DNA of 64,000 bases from Perca fluviatilis (Eukaryota; Chordata; Actinopteri; Perciformes; Percidae). Below, piece after piece: positions 45,079 through 58,700 of this stretch (position 1 is the first letter of the stretch; each line of letters opens with the position of its first letter). Under the pieces are notes generated by a model, which searched no databases, was not told the origin of the DNA, and worked only from the letters and a program-made list of their open reading frames with translations. The stretch spans positions 8,834,249 to 8,898,248 of the forward strand of contig NC_053126.1 of assembly GCF_010015445.1 (NCBI RefSeq), read 5' to 3'. The position numbers and the translations under genes are program-made.

Positions 45079-46685
45079 ACTACTACTTCTCATTAACTAC
45101 ACAAAACACACACGCGTACAGTCAAACATATCACATACTGCTGCTCCTGTCAATGCATCCTACTGCAACAGAAAAAGTTTATTTATTTGTCTTCCTGTTA
45201 GCAGTGGAGACATTTACGTTAACAGAGGAGTGAAATCAAGCTGACTGAGTGTAAGATGCACTGAAAATACAACTTTGTGTTCAGTTTCTGCTTGCAGAAA
45301 TGGTGAAACCTCCTAAACAAATGGGGGAGGGCGTGGGAGTGGGGTGAAACAGGATGCAGGAAGGCACAGACATGGGCACAGATCAAGTATAAACTTGATC
45401 CAGGCATTCACGCTGTGGCACTCGATGATATGCTACTATGAAATTTTGAAATTGCGTAAAGTTGAGACGTGGTGAACTACAAAAACTAACCAGTGCACAA
45501 ACACTGGGTTACACATAGACAGATAGCAAATGCCTTTCCACCTGTTCAACTGCTCATTGCTTACCAGAAATTCAAGCGGTGTGTACAGTATACAACAGAC
45601 AAGCTGATTTCAAATTCCCAGGTGATTGTACTGAATTGCTACTGAGATCAGTGGACAAAAGGTAGTTCAGTGATTAACAATAGATCTGTCACTGTCCAAG
45701 CCTGATAAAGGCCCAGATGAACCAGAACTCCAATCTGATTAAAATGTGCGGTTCGAATTGATGACAAACATCTTTTCAAATAACCTTTCCTTCATTTGCA
45801 CGTACGTCAGATATTCTCATCAGACCAACTTAAATAGAACTTCAATATCCCCTCCAGACATGTTTTCAGATATGAAAAATAGAGTAAAAAACTCTGTTTG
45901 GAATTATTGTATTTTAACAAAATAATGTCAATTACTTTGTTAGAATTGCCTCAAATTAGATCTACTCCTTCATCCTTGTTGAAATATCTAGGATACACAA
46001 ATAGTTTTAATTAATTTAATTTTAATGTGAACTGCACATTAGCCTAAGCCAACCAAGTGAAGTAGGCTAACCATAAGCAAAACACATTTTTTAGTGGAGG
46101 TTGACTTTAAAAGTGGGAAGAGTTTTATAGTTTGGTGTGATATGGAGGGAGAAAGAAACTTCTGAACAAACCACCATCCTTTTACAGGGAGTAAATATCA
46201 CAGTGCTGAAACTGAATTGCTGCTCAGATTAGGGGACCCCCTGGGATTCCCTTGGGGTCTCCTTGGGAACCGATGCTTTCATGAATGAATGAAACTTCAC
46301 GCTAATCACCATCATGCCCCTGTCAGTGGATACCCTTTTAAGGATATTTTGATTAGAACTGCCAGGGCCTACAGATCTGTCCCACAACAGGCAATGGAGC
46401 ACGCACTGCACGTCAGCGTCGGGCAGCGACGGCTCGTCCAAAGACTACCGGACACAACAGCATCATAAAACCAATAGAAGACCTCCCGGAGGCTGAATTT
46501 GCATGCTGTTATGTGTGTCGTCTGTGCTTTCTCACGAGCTGAGGAGCGAACGTGACATCAGGCGTGCATCTGCTGCATCTGCGGACACGCGCAAAGGACA
46601 CAGCGTCCTGATGCGCGCCCCCGTCTGTTGAGGAAGTATTCAACTATATTCAATGTGGAAAAGAAAAATACAGAAGTCTACTCAC

Positions 46686-46930
46686 CCTACGGTTTCGTCC
46701 CAATTTCAAGAAGATGAACAACACATTGGCAGCTGTCGCAGTCAATCGAAAAAAAATGAAACCAACGGAGAGTGAGGAAAAGGGGGCGGCGGCTTTAGTT
46801 AAATGCCAGCTACTCACATTGGTTTGGTGCGTTTGCTGTCAGACTGAAGGACAGGGCGCTCATGGCCTGCGATGCAGGAAGAAGGTTGGGTTGGTGAATG
46901 CGGGGTCTCTGCTGTCACATTATTCATGAG
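46686..46930 (-). promoter_or_regulatory. Probable gys1 5' UTR exon and promoter region
   Basis: The gys1 ATG exon starts at an acceptor with one base before ATG, so an upstream non-coding exon must exist. A good donor (GTAGG followed by GTGAGTAG) ends at 46686 on the minus strand in GC-rich sequence. The exon's 5' limit and the promoter are not resolved. Confidence 0.45.
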
Positions 46931-48480
46931 CTTTACTCCCATTGGACCTCAGTCTCATCTTTGTCTCTGCCTCTGCACACAACGTGACGGGAACTGGGCG
47001 TTTTCCACAGCCGAGAGACGCAATTGGCTGAGCAGAGGTTAAATGGAGTTGCAGTGGTTGGTGAATTATCTTTTCATCCATACAAAAAGGGGGAGTCATG
47101 GGAAACCGGGCGACTTTTTTTCTTCCAATGAGGAGGGGTAGAACAGCAAGATAGTTATTTATAATGTCTTCTAAGGGTCATGTGCATATAGTTTTGAGAA
47201 TGCAACGTGACCAGTGACATTAAGACACCCAATACCTTTACATATCTCTGATATATGACATAGGCCTACTCCACTGGCTGCCATCACCCCACCAACCTCC
47301 ACCCTTGATAGGCCTGACCACAGAGTATATATTGGTAATGCTGCTGAAAATAAGAGTGGCCCTGTGGTCACAGAGTCAGTATCACAGACCCCGATTTCAG
47401 TAAAGGTCTGCACAGCTGAGGTAAGCATGATGCTATCCTCCTGCAAGCTCAGAAATGTTGGTCTGCGGTGTGGCGTGACCACTGAACTATGACCTGTGAA
47501 CTCTGACTGTGTTATGTGTGTCTAGATGGATTGACACAAAGCACCAACAACTTTCAATGATAAGTAGCCTACAGACACATTGAGTGCACTGATAAATATG
47601 AAAAGATCGGATGGTCATCGTCACTGACATCTAGGTATCACATTTTATTATCATTGAGACATCATGAGTTTAAAGTGAATAACCATGACACTAGATCATG
47701 GGATAGGTTAGCTTTAGAAAATCCTCTTTACAAACTCTGAACGAGACAAGACTGCTTTTCTTGATCTGCTGATCATTTTATTGATTCATTGATTAGTGGT
47801 TTGGCCAATAAAATACCCTATACACCCAATAAAAAAAAAAATATTTGATATAATACGTATATATCTATGCATAGAGCCCAAAGTCATGTCATCAAATGTC
47901 TTGTTTATCTGACCAAAAGCCAACGATACAATTAACTATCACGTTATGACAAAAAATAGTCTGCAGTCATATCTGTACAAAACACTGTTGCCTTAGGCTA
48001 CTCACTGTATTATCACTTAAATCCGAAACCATATATGTAACATCACAATTTCTGTAAGATTAACAGAGAATTATTTTCCAGAAATATACTTCACATTTAC
48101 ATTAGAAGTACAAGGATATACGCAACACACTGTCAACAATAAAGCATGTTGATAATAAAACAACTCAAAAAGGGGATCATTTGTTTGTGTAAACTGTTTC
48201 TCTTTTGTGTGTATGTGTGTGTGTGTATATGATGCCTTAAATAAAATACAAAATTACAAAAAGGGATTTGTTTGGCAAATTGTTATTCTTGTAGATAGTT
48301 AATACAAAAACAAAATAAAATTCTAAGTTGTTTTTCTTTTAACTGTTCAGCCGTTTTCCCTCCTTCGCTGCTGCGTATATTCTGACGTAATTTTGCCGGG
48401 AACACACGATCTTTAGTCCTATGGTATAGTCAAGCTGTGTTCAACTTCCTTCTCATTACCGCTGAGTTTCCGCCCTCTCA
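46931..48480. other. Spacer between the gys1 and pold1 promoters
   Basis: No exon seen. Around 47740-47960 there is a fragment resembling the hAT-like MITE at 60922 (CATCAAATGTCTTGTTTATC compares with CTCAAATGTCTTGTTTTGTC). Confidence 0.5.
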
Positions 48481-48488
48481 ATGTCGTC

Positions 48489-48726
48489 ATTGGCCATTCC
48501 TTTGCTATTGGGCCTAGTAACAAAACGAAAAATTTCCGCGCTTTCAGTTCACAAATTGAAGAAGAGTGGCGGGAGCTGTTGTCAACCTGGGGCTGTTGTC
48601 AAGAAGTTACATTGATAGTCATTTATAACTTCGTTAGAAACGCACCAGCCGTTGATCTGCCGTAGTCTTGACAGGTTTCACAGTGAGATTAGTCCTACGA
48701 TTGGGTAAGATCAGCTTTGGCGCGGG
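48489..48726 (+). promoter_or_regulatory. pold1 core promoter: two inverted CCAAT boxes and E2F-type sites
   Basis: Two ATTGG motifs (48489-48493, 48507-48511), 18 bp apart, precede TGGCGGGAG (48567) and TTTGGCGCGGG (48716-48726), the latter an exact E2F core. A likely non-coding first exon ends at 48704 (GATTGG followed by GTAAGA) and would splice to 49772. The arrangement fits S-phase genes. Site calls are from consensus only. Confidence 0.6.
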
Positions 48727-49773
48727 ACTGTTCTGTGTTTACACTGGCGCACGTTAGCTTGCTGCTCTAGCTCGTTACAAAAGACAGCTAGCCAAAAATA
48801 ACTTGACATAAACCGTACCACTGTAATACTGAGGTCAATGGTTATTATGTCTTATAGAGCAATGTTAAATGTGAAAGTACAGCAGAAGACGGGATAGGTT
48901 ATCAACATTAACCATGAGTGCACAACTGAAACAGAATCGAGAGGCTTAGGAAGACACAATGTAACGTTAGCTTGCTAACTTACCTTAGTACCTACTAGGC
49001 TAGTTGTGATGCCAACTGTATAAACGTGTTGTGCGAAGTTAGGAGGGTTAACGTTACGTTAAGAGTCATGCTAGTTACATGGTGAATGGGCTACAACATG
49101 TGCAGTATGGAAGGTTTTCTTATTTGTTGGTGCTTATTACCAAACACATGTCATCCAGTGTATTACCTTTCGCCTTCACTGTTCATGACATTAACAACAA
49201 AGCATGATTTAATGTAGCAAATGTCATTGCCACTTTGTCGCTAATACTTTCCTTTTGAACTGCGTCCGGGCAACTTTATTTTCCTCTTAGTACTTATTGC
49301 CCTTCTTTATCTTTTTGTTTTTATATTATTATATTGCACTTCATCTCATCCGCAGAAAAAAAAAACTGTGGTTACACTACTGCACTTCTTTTACCTATTA
49401 TTCACAGTCCACAGCCCAGCATATAGAGTTTAAAAGCATATGTACTACATGCCAAATAGGCCCTGACAGTACAGGGAATAGTAATACAAGCGTAGCCACA
49501 CAATTGCTTCCTTTCTTTCATATGTATAGTTAAGTCTAGGTTGTCTGTCAAAGGGTTAGCTCTGTTTGCAGGTGGTAATAAGCTCTTAAACTAGTACAAT
49601 AGGAATGTGTTTATTTGATAGTTCTGCCTCATTCTTAATATATGTTTGTCTACTACTATCATTAAGGTTTATTGCTATACTATGAACATTGCCTGGTTAA
49701 CTGAGTTAAGCCATTTCTTTCTCTGTAATCATCTTCCCTAATGTACCTTCTGCCTCCAATGTTTCTTTCAGGC

Positions 49774-52700
49774 ATGGATTATAAAAGACGCAATGGTGGC
49801 CCTTATATGGGTGGTGCATCCCAGGCCAAACGGGGTAAAACAGCTAGTGAATGGGAGGACAGTCCATCACAGTTTGAAGAGGAATTGTCCATGTTCGACG
49901 AAGCAGAGATGGAGGCAGAGGAGATGGAGGGGCAGGCAGGTCATGATGTCATTCCTGTAGGTAAGTCTTGCACAGAAAAGCACACAATCATAGGTGGCAG
50001 CAGTAAAATGGTTTTCTTGGTGTAGGAAGAGATTATTGAGTTATGTAAATGAGCTGAAGACCTGTATCAAAGTCTATATGTCACACACTAAGACATATCA
50101 TTTTCTTAAACAAGCACAACTACACACTATATACAGAACTTAGCTGCCTGTAGAATAATAATCATGTTAATCATTAGGCGTGCTTAGCTTGTCAGCTTTG
50201 CAACATCCATCAAGAATATGCAGGTATGTCTGGATGGTTAGTTTGCATTGTGACTAATGCAATGGTGTGCTCACAATAAGTGGCAAATGTGAAACTATTG
50301 TTCCAGGCAATTACCCTTCAATTTCTGACTTTACTTAAACAGTTCATGTCTATACCCATTAAGCTAATAAATAATGCACTTTGTTTCACTTCTGTCTTAC
50401 CACCTTGTTTCTTTAGGTGACCTCTTCTCAGCAGACCTTAACCCTCGTTGGCGGCGGCCTCATGCCCCTTCACTGGACCCATCATCTGATACTTTGGTGT
50501 TTCAGCAGATTGATCTTGACTATTATTTAGGTAATTATCAAACAACTTTTTTGTTTGTTTTTAAAGGTCATTTTTGGGGCTTTTCCCCCTTTATTAGATA
50601 GTGACAGTGGATAGACAGGATAGGTGGGATAGAGAGATCGGGGATGACATGCAGCAAAGGCCGCAGGTCGGGCTCGAACCTGGGCCGCTGCAAAGGACTC
50701 AGTCTACATGGGGTGCACGCTCTTACTGGGTGAGCTAGAGGTCGCCCCATCAAAGGACTTTTGAAACAAGACAACTTAGTTATTTGGGCTTCTTTGTTGT
50801 TTGGATCTAAATAAGAGTGTAGAACACATCCAACTGCTCAAAGGCATTTTCTGTACGTAATTATAAAATGGTATCTAAGTTGGTTTCCACTTTTCTGTTA
50901 TGCAGGGCCAACAGTGGCTGGCATGCCTGGCCAGTCACAGGGAAAAGTCCCAATCATTCGAATGTTTGGGGTGACAGACAGTGGCAACAGTGTGTGTTGC
51001 CACATCCACGGTTTTGCACCTTACTTCTATGTTCCTGCACCAAGCGGTGAGTACTTGTCAATACATAGAGTCCTTCAATATAAATATTATTGTGACACTA
51101 GCAAAATTGTTTTCAGTTGGTTACTATTAAAAATTCTCTCAGAACACATTTCTGTCTTTGGGGCATGTCACTTTTCTGAATGATTTCAGCTGTTAATTAA
51201 TTCTTATAAATCCTACAATGTTTACCTTTTTTCTGCCTGCTCTGAAAAGGGTTCACATCTGATTACCTGGGTGAATTTAAAAGAGAGTTGAACTCTGTTG
51301 TCCTGAAGGACATGCGATCCAATAAGGACAACATCTCTGTCACAGTTTTGGCTGTGGACATTACCCGCAAAGAGAGTGAGTACAAGCGATGTGCATTTGT
51401 TCACTGAATATAAGTGTGTAAAGGAATTCTCTTTGATCACATTTTTTTGTGAACAGAGAAGGCTGATCCTACTTACAAATCATTTGATTATAAATGTACT
51501 TGCAAAGTCTCTATACTTTGATCATGATTCTTGGACTTAAACTTATTTTTTTTATTTTTTCATGCAGGCATGTATGGTTATCATGGAAAACGCAGTCTGG
51601 ATTTTTTGAGGATAACAATGGCGATGCCTCGTCTCATTGCCCCAGCAAAGAGACTGCTGGAGCAGGGCTTCAAGTTTGGACCTTTCCCCATCCAGGTTTA
51701 CCAATCCTTTGAGGCCAACATAGATTTTGAGATAAGGTATGTGGATGTGCGTGCATAACGGTAAAGATTACATGGAAGCATTGAGGTTCTTTTTGCTAAT
51801 TATTTTGTGATTGGCTTTGTCATCAAAACATATGGCATTGTGTGGAATTTTAAGATCTAATTATTTAAAGTCTGAAAAGGTGGTGACAATAGACATGACA
51901 TTTATGTCTAAATTTAATTGTGTGCTCATAACTCACACAGTGAGCACAGAAGAAGGAGAAGGCAACAGTTAAGACTAGAGACAATCATCAATTCAGCTGC
52001 ATGAGACTGCACACAGAATGTTTTCTTGGCTCATGTAAGCAGACAAATTATTGTGGACTTGCCACGCTGATATGTCTGGCTACCTGCCTGTGTTGGCTGC
52101 TAGCTCAATGCAACCTGTGGTGCATGCAAGATAACCAAAGAAAACAGAAACGTGGAGATGCATCTAATATTTGTATGTTGTTATTTCTTTTATGAGATGT
52201 ATGTACCTCAGAATATATTCATTCAAGATTTATTTATTTATGAAGTTAAACATGGTGTTTGTTCTTGCTTTTGTCAGGCTAAACAGTGTGTTCACAGTTT
52301 TTAGTCCTCCTGAGTAATTTCATGGCCATATTCTTATATTGTTGGGTTATTATATATTATTTGTCCGCTGACGTGTACATATGCATGGGAAACATGGACA
52401 TCTCACTAATTTTATTCATGAAAATGTAGCTCTAGGTCATGAAGACGTCAGGGGAATTTGTTGCAACTAAAGATGTTCGTTTTTGTAAATGGATTTCTCA
52501 CAAACTGATGACTAAAAGCAACACTAAAGCTGTATTTTTCAGCTTAATGAGCCTCTCTGTGTTGTCAGGTTTATGGTGGACAGTGATGTGGTGGGATGCT
52601 GCTGGATTGAACTTCCCAAAAGCAAGTACAGAGTGCGTGAAGAGAAGAGCATGGGGGGCACGGATGCTCGGTACCCAGGCAAGGTAGGTCGAGTTCACAT

Positions 52701-55700
52701 CTTAAGCATCGCATGACACAATCTGGTCTGTCGGTAGAACAAATGGCTAAAGCGGAGTGCCACTGCCTTCGTATCAAATTAGTTCCGCAGGCTTTTACCA
52801 ACTGTGTTCATGAATTTTCTCCCCTGTTTTTATCCTTCAGGAGTCCTTGTGTCAGTATGAGGTGGATGTGGGATGGACAGATTTGATAAGACACCCTGCA
52901 GAAGGAGACTGGCAAAGGATCGCACCGCTCAGGGTCCTCAGCTTTGACATCGAGTGTGCAGGAAGAAAAGGTGGGTTTCTTTCTCGCTCATATTCTCACT
53001 AAACAGCATACAAACTATTACCCTAACCTACGTTTTGTCTACGAGGCCTGATCACACTTGATGAAAAGCAGATGCAGAGTTTGACTCTGGTGTCAACTCT
53101 TTTCTTTCCAGGAATCTTCCCAGAAGCAGACAAAGACCCTGTGATTCAGATAGCATCTATGGTGCAGCGGCAGGGCGAGACAGAGCCCTTCATTCGCACT
53201 GTGTTCACTCTCCAGTCCTGCGCCAGCATCGTGGGCTCTCAGATATTGTGCTTTACACAGGAGAAACAGCTACTGCAGGTATACACACTGGCTTCAGTAA
53301 GACACTGAAAAACATACATATTTTGACATGGTTTCCTTGTTCCCTTTTTTAATGTTTTGTTGATCATCTGCCATGCCGTTGTCTCTGTTTACATCTCTGA
53401 GAGCAGAGCTGGGCTGAGTTTTTGAGGACGGTGGACCCAGACATCATCACTGGATACAACATCCAAAACTTTGACTTTCCCTACTTGATCGACAGGGCAG
53501 CTGCTTTAAAGGTTAGATGGAGCCACATTTGTCTACTACTTCCATGCAATACCAGTGCCTAAAATCACCAGATTAAGAGTACTGCACATAAATACTTAAG
53601 CACGGAATAATGTATTTGTAGTAGAAATACTTCAGATTTCCCCTTTCTATTTGGTGTAAGTCAGACATTCCTGTTTCCCCCTTTTTTTAATCAAAAAAAC
53701 ATGTTCTTTGTGTTCAGGTGAATCTCTTTCCTTACCTCGGCCGAGTGCGAGGCAGCAAGTCAGTCTTGCGAGAACTAAACTTCCAGAGCAAGCAGATGGG
53801 CCGCAGAGAGAACAAGACCATTAACATGGAGGGCCGGGTTCAGTTTGATCTCCTGCAGGTCAGCTTCTATGGCAGCAACAGCAGTCATAACTTTAACATT
53901 ATTTAAGTTACTACACAGTTAGTATGTATTGCATTGCTTGTGTAAACGCATTTTCATGAAAAGACCGTGCAGACAGTCTGATTGGTGTGTTTCTCGCAGG
54001 TTCTTCTCAGGGACTATAAACTGCGCTCGTACACACTGAACGCAGTGAGTTTCCACTTCCTGCAAGAGCAGAAAGAGGATGTGCAGCACTCCATCATCAC
54101 TGATCTGCAGGTAAAGCACAAACCAGTAACCTTGTTGCATCTGGAAGAGAGCTGGTTATCATTAAGAGCTCTGCCGATTCAAATGGCCCACCCCCTTTTT
54201 TCCTCCAATCACAGAATGGCAATGAACAAACACGTCGTCGTTTGGCTGTCTACTGCCTGAAAGACGCCTACCTCCCACTGCGCTTGCTGCAGAAGCTGAT
54301 GTGTGTGATTAACTACATGGAGATGGCCAGAGTGACCGGTGTGCCTCTCACCTACCTGCTATCAAGAGGACAGCAGATCAAAGTCGTCTCTCAGCTGCTG
54401 CGACAGGTAACAAAGTCAAACACATGGGACATTTACTGTATGCGTACGTGTGGATTTAAAGATGACAACTGAAAGTGTCTGCATGTTTAGGCCATGAAAC
54501 AGGACCTGGTCATGCCCGTTGTAAAAGCAGGTGGAGGAGAAGACTACACTGGAGCGACTGTCATTGAGCCAGAGAAAGGGTATGTAGTATATTGGTTGTT
54601 TATGTGAGTGTATGACTCCTCTCTGCTCTTGGTGCTGATGGTTTGGTACGGCAAGCTTCTCACCACCACCTTCTTCTCTGTACAGGTATTACAGCGTCCC
54701 TATTGCCACCCTGGATTTCTCCTCTTTGTATCCGTCCATCATGATGGCTCACAATCTGTGCTACACCACCCTGCTGCAGAAAGGCTCAGCAGAGAAACAG
54801 AGGTCAGCAGTTCTTTTTAAATGTGTGGTTATATTGAAAGTCCACAAGAAATTAGTTTTGGTTTGCTTTGGTTTCCCTAAACGTTTTTGTCTTCTTGGAT
54901 CTGAAAAATGTTTTATGAAATGTTATTGCTGAATTTATGCCACTTTCTTACAATAAGTCTTATGAGCTGAATGTGACTTGTCATATATTTTTAACCAGCC
55001 TACAGGCTTATTTTGGTTGTTAAATTTGACCTGAAACATATAGTAGACACAATGGCATGGCATTTCAGATCTTCATTCTTCATTGAATTTTTTCTTTCTT
55101 AATGGCCAATAAAACACGTAAAACACTTGAATGCCTTTATATCTCGTATCGAAAATAATGAGCTAATATCTGAAGCGTTTGTGTGTCTTCAGCCTCTCAC
55201 CAGAGGACTTCATCAAGACTCCGACTGGTGATCTGTTTGTGAAGAGCTCTGTGAGGAAAGGACTTCTACCTGAGATCCTGGAGAATCTGCTGTCTGCCAG
55301 GAAGAGGTTTGAATTATTTAAATAAATCACAAAATCAAACTGACCTGAACTGGAGGGAAAAGTTAGCAATTTTGTAGATGGCTTCAGTACCACTGTACCT
55401 TAAAAATGTACTTGACTCAACTATCCCATCTGTCCACAGGGCCAAAACGGAGCTAAAGAAGGAGACTGACCCTTTCAAGAGGCAGGTGCTGGACGGCCGA
55501 CAGCTCGCACTCAAAATCAGCGCAAACTCCGTCTATGGCTTCACAGGTGCTCAGGTGGGCAAGCTGCCCTGCCTAGAGATCTCACAGGTGAGCTCTTGAC
55601 TCTGTGTCTCATGCTAGTTTTAAAGTCCAACTGAATTTACATAAATTTTTTTTGTCTGGAACAGCATACATATCTGCTGTGTAAATCACATGTCCTGAAA

Positions 55701-58700
55701 TTTATGAATATATTTTTTTGGTTTCCTGATGACGGCCCCTAGATTTGCATTAATTCAATGTGATACCGTTAGGTATAGGTAAACCTGCTACACAACACAA
55801 GACTCTGAACAACGACCCACATTAGCTTTCCTGCTAGTCTCTTTCTTATCTAACCAACATACATAAACACAAGTCCTGCTAGCCTGGTTGACACCAGACC
55901 CTTCTCGGTTGTAATGGAGAGTGGGTCTGGGCAAGCTTCATTCGCAGCGCATTTCCAAAGGGGCGTCACCAACAGACGCTGCTCAAATGCCTCTGGGCGC
56001 AATTGGATAGTCCTTCAACCAGTCAGACCAACGATCTGGGTGACGTAGCAGTGACAGAAGTGGTGGCCGTCATGTTGAATTTAAACAAAAAGCTGCTTGC
56101 CTTCACTGCACTATCGTCATCGTGTAAAGCCCGCCTCAACGGTTGTGATTGGTGCCTCGATTTGGAAAAATTGGAAATGGGCTTGAATGGGCTCTTGGCC
56201 AGACTGACTTGTAGAGCAAATCTCAAATTTTCTGGAAGTCCGTCAGGGTTTTCCCAGGGTAACGTCTTGCACCTTAGCTGGTTGAACGAGACAAACAATT
56301 CACTGGTGAAAAGTGCAGTGCTAACATTAGTTTGCATGCTAGATAGCTAACTAGCTACTCAGCTGCAGCACATTGAACGGCATGTAAATGAACATGCGTG
56401 TCACTTCGGTTTGGTTAGTTGCTGGTGTGGTCCTTACTCTTCAATACAACTAATAACAGGCTGTCATTTAACATATTAAATGTTTACAATTCTGTCCCAA
56501 CACAACTGTTTTTCATTTATGCTAAATGATGCTGTGCCCATTTCACTTGCCGTCACTTTTTTTTTTACTGTTCTGCACGGATGTGAAGTCAGGGCACAGA
56601 CAAAGATGTAGAGCAAAGATAATTGTTGCGATAGAAACCACAGAACAGGTGGAAATCACAAAGAGTGTAAAGATGAACCACAACAGGCTGTGTTTCTTGA
56701 TGTTTTGTGGAGGGTTTACTTAATTAGTTACACCCTCTGAGAGAGCTAAGAAGATAACTGCTGCCTTCTACATGAGCCATTTTAGGATAAAATGCCTTGG
56801 TTAATGGCAAATAGTTTCCCCAGACATTGAAAGTCATGGTCTGTAACGTGTCTGATGATGTTTTTGCTCCTTGGCCAATGAAAGCGCATTCTAACAGCAC
56901 AGATCATTTAGTGAAGAACTTATTCAAATCCTTTATTTTATTTTTCTCCTCATTTAGAGTGTCACAGGTTTTGGAAGACAGATGATCGAGCAAACTAAAC
57001 AGTTGGTGGAGTCCAAGTACAACATTTCCAATGGTTACCAAGGTGATGCCAAGGTGAGAAATGCATGTAGCTACGCCCCACCAATACTGACCCAAACTCC
57101 TCTTTTTTTTTTTTCTTTTTTTTTTACCTTTTTGCTCGTTAACCTTATGAGTTAACATATCAGCTTAGTATAGATTATAAAATACTTGACTGAAAGTATG
57201 GGACCTACTATCTGATGTTTTCGATGGACCCCCTTTTTGTTAATGTTGTCTAAATGTTTTTATTTTTTATCTTTTAAAGGTAATTTATGGGGACACCGAC
57301 TCCGTCATGGTTAAGCTTGGAGTTGCTACGGTGAGGGAGGCTATGGATATTGGGACGGAGGCAGCAGAGTGGGTTTCGTCCCATTTCACACCGCCCATCA
57401 AACTGGAGTTTGAGAAGGTACCATTTCAGTCCACTTGATTTATCAAAGCACTTGTCCCAGTAATTTCATCATCTGTGGAAGTTGTTGATTAAGCTCTTGA
57501 GTGTGTATTTGAGAGTCAGCTAACTAGTTCATAAATGTAAGAGCCAGGATTTGGGACCACAGGAGAGTTGAAGCAGTCCTTCCAGCTAATTGGAGCTCAT
57601 ATCTGTCACTTCCTCAGGTGTACTACCCATACCTGCTGATCAACAAGAAGCGCTACGCTGGCCTCTATTTCTCCGCCAGTGCAGACACGCATGAAAAGAT
57701 GGACTGTAAAGGCATTGAGACTGTCCGCAGAGACAACTGCCCTCTGGTGGCTAACCTCATCAACACCTGTCTGCAGAGAATCCTCATAGACAGGTACACA
57801 CACATTCTGCACATAATGCATTATCAATTCATTTTGTTAGAAGTTAGATTTCATCCATTTTCATAATTTCATCTTTAATTTAATTTAAAATGTATTATTT
57901 ATTTTAATAAACTTCTGTTCAGATGCTGAATCTTTACCACACTACAAGCAGTTAATTTGTTATGAAAGTAATCACAGCTGATGTGATGTTTTGTCAGGGA
58001 TCCCCAGGGTGCTGTGGCTCATGCTAAAGAAGTGATCTCAGACCTACTGTGCAACCGTATCGACATCAGCCAGCTTGTCATCACCAAGGAGCTGACGCGC
58101 ACCGCCCAGGAGTATGCTGGCAAACAGGCACACGTGGAGCTGGCTGAGAGGTCTGTGACCTCTCCGAGACATCTCATTTCAAATCATACTCCAAGGGAAA
58201 ATGTTTGTGTGTGTGTGTGATATGGGTGAACTGATCCATTAATGACCCACAAAATGATGTTTTACAGGATGAAGAAAAGAGATGCTGGCAGTGCCCCGAA
58301 CTTGGGAGACCGAGTTCCATACGTCATTATTAAGGCTGCAAAGGGAGTAGCAGCATACATGAAGTCAGAGGTCTGTGGTGTCCCCTTTCATTGTCTGTTA
58401 ATAATTTGATTTTAATTTGTGCATCCCCCTTTTCTGATAATGCATGCTTAATCCCAAGGATAATCCTTATTCTTCTACATGTTGCTTTAGGACCCGATCT
58501 TTGTGCTGGAGAACAACATTCCTATAGACACACAATACTACCTGGAGCAGCAGCTGTCCAAGCCCCTGCTGAGAATATTTGAGCCAATCCTGGGAGAGAG
58601 CAAGGCCGAGAACATCCTGCTCAGTAAGTTTACAAACACACACGTTTCCCACAGATTAGAAAGCAATTTGTGGTTGGGGGTGTTGTCGTAACAATCCAGT

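Noticed and set aside
56003..56350. A 115-residue plus-strand frame with an overlapping minus-strand frame
   Set aside because: Both lie in a repetitive MITE-like stretch in a pold1 intron and resemble no protein family.
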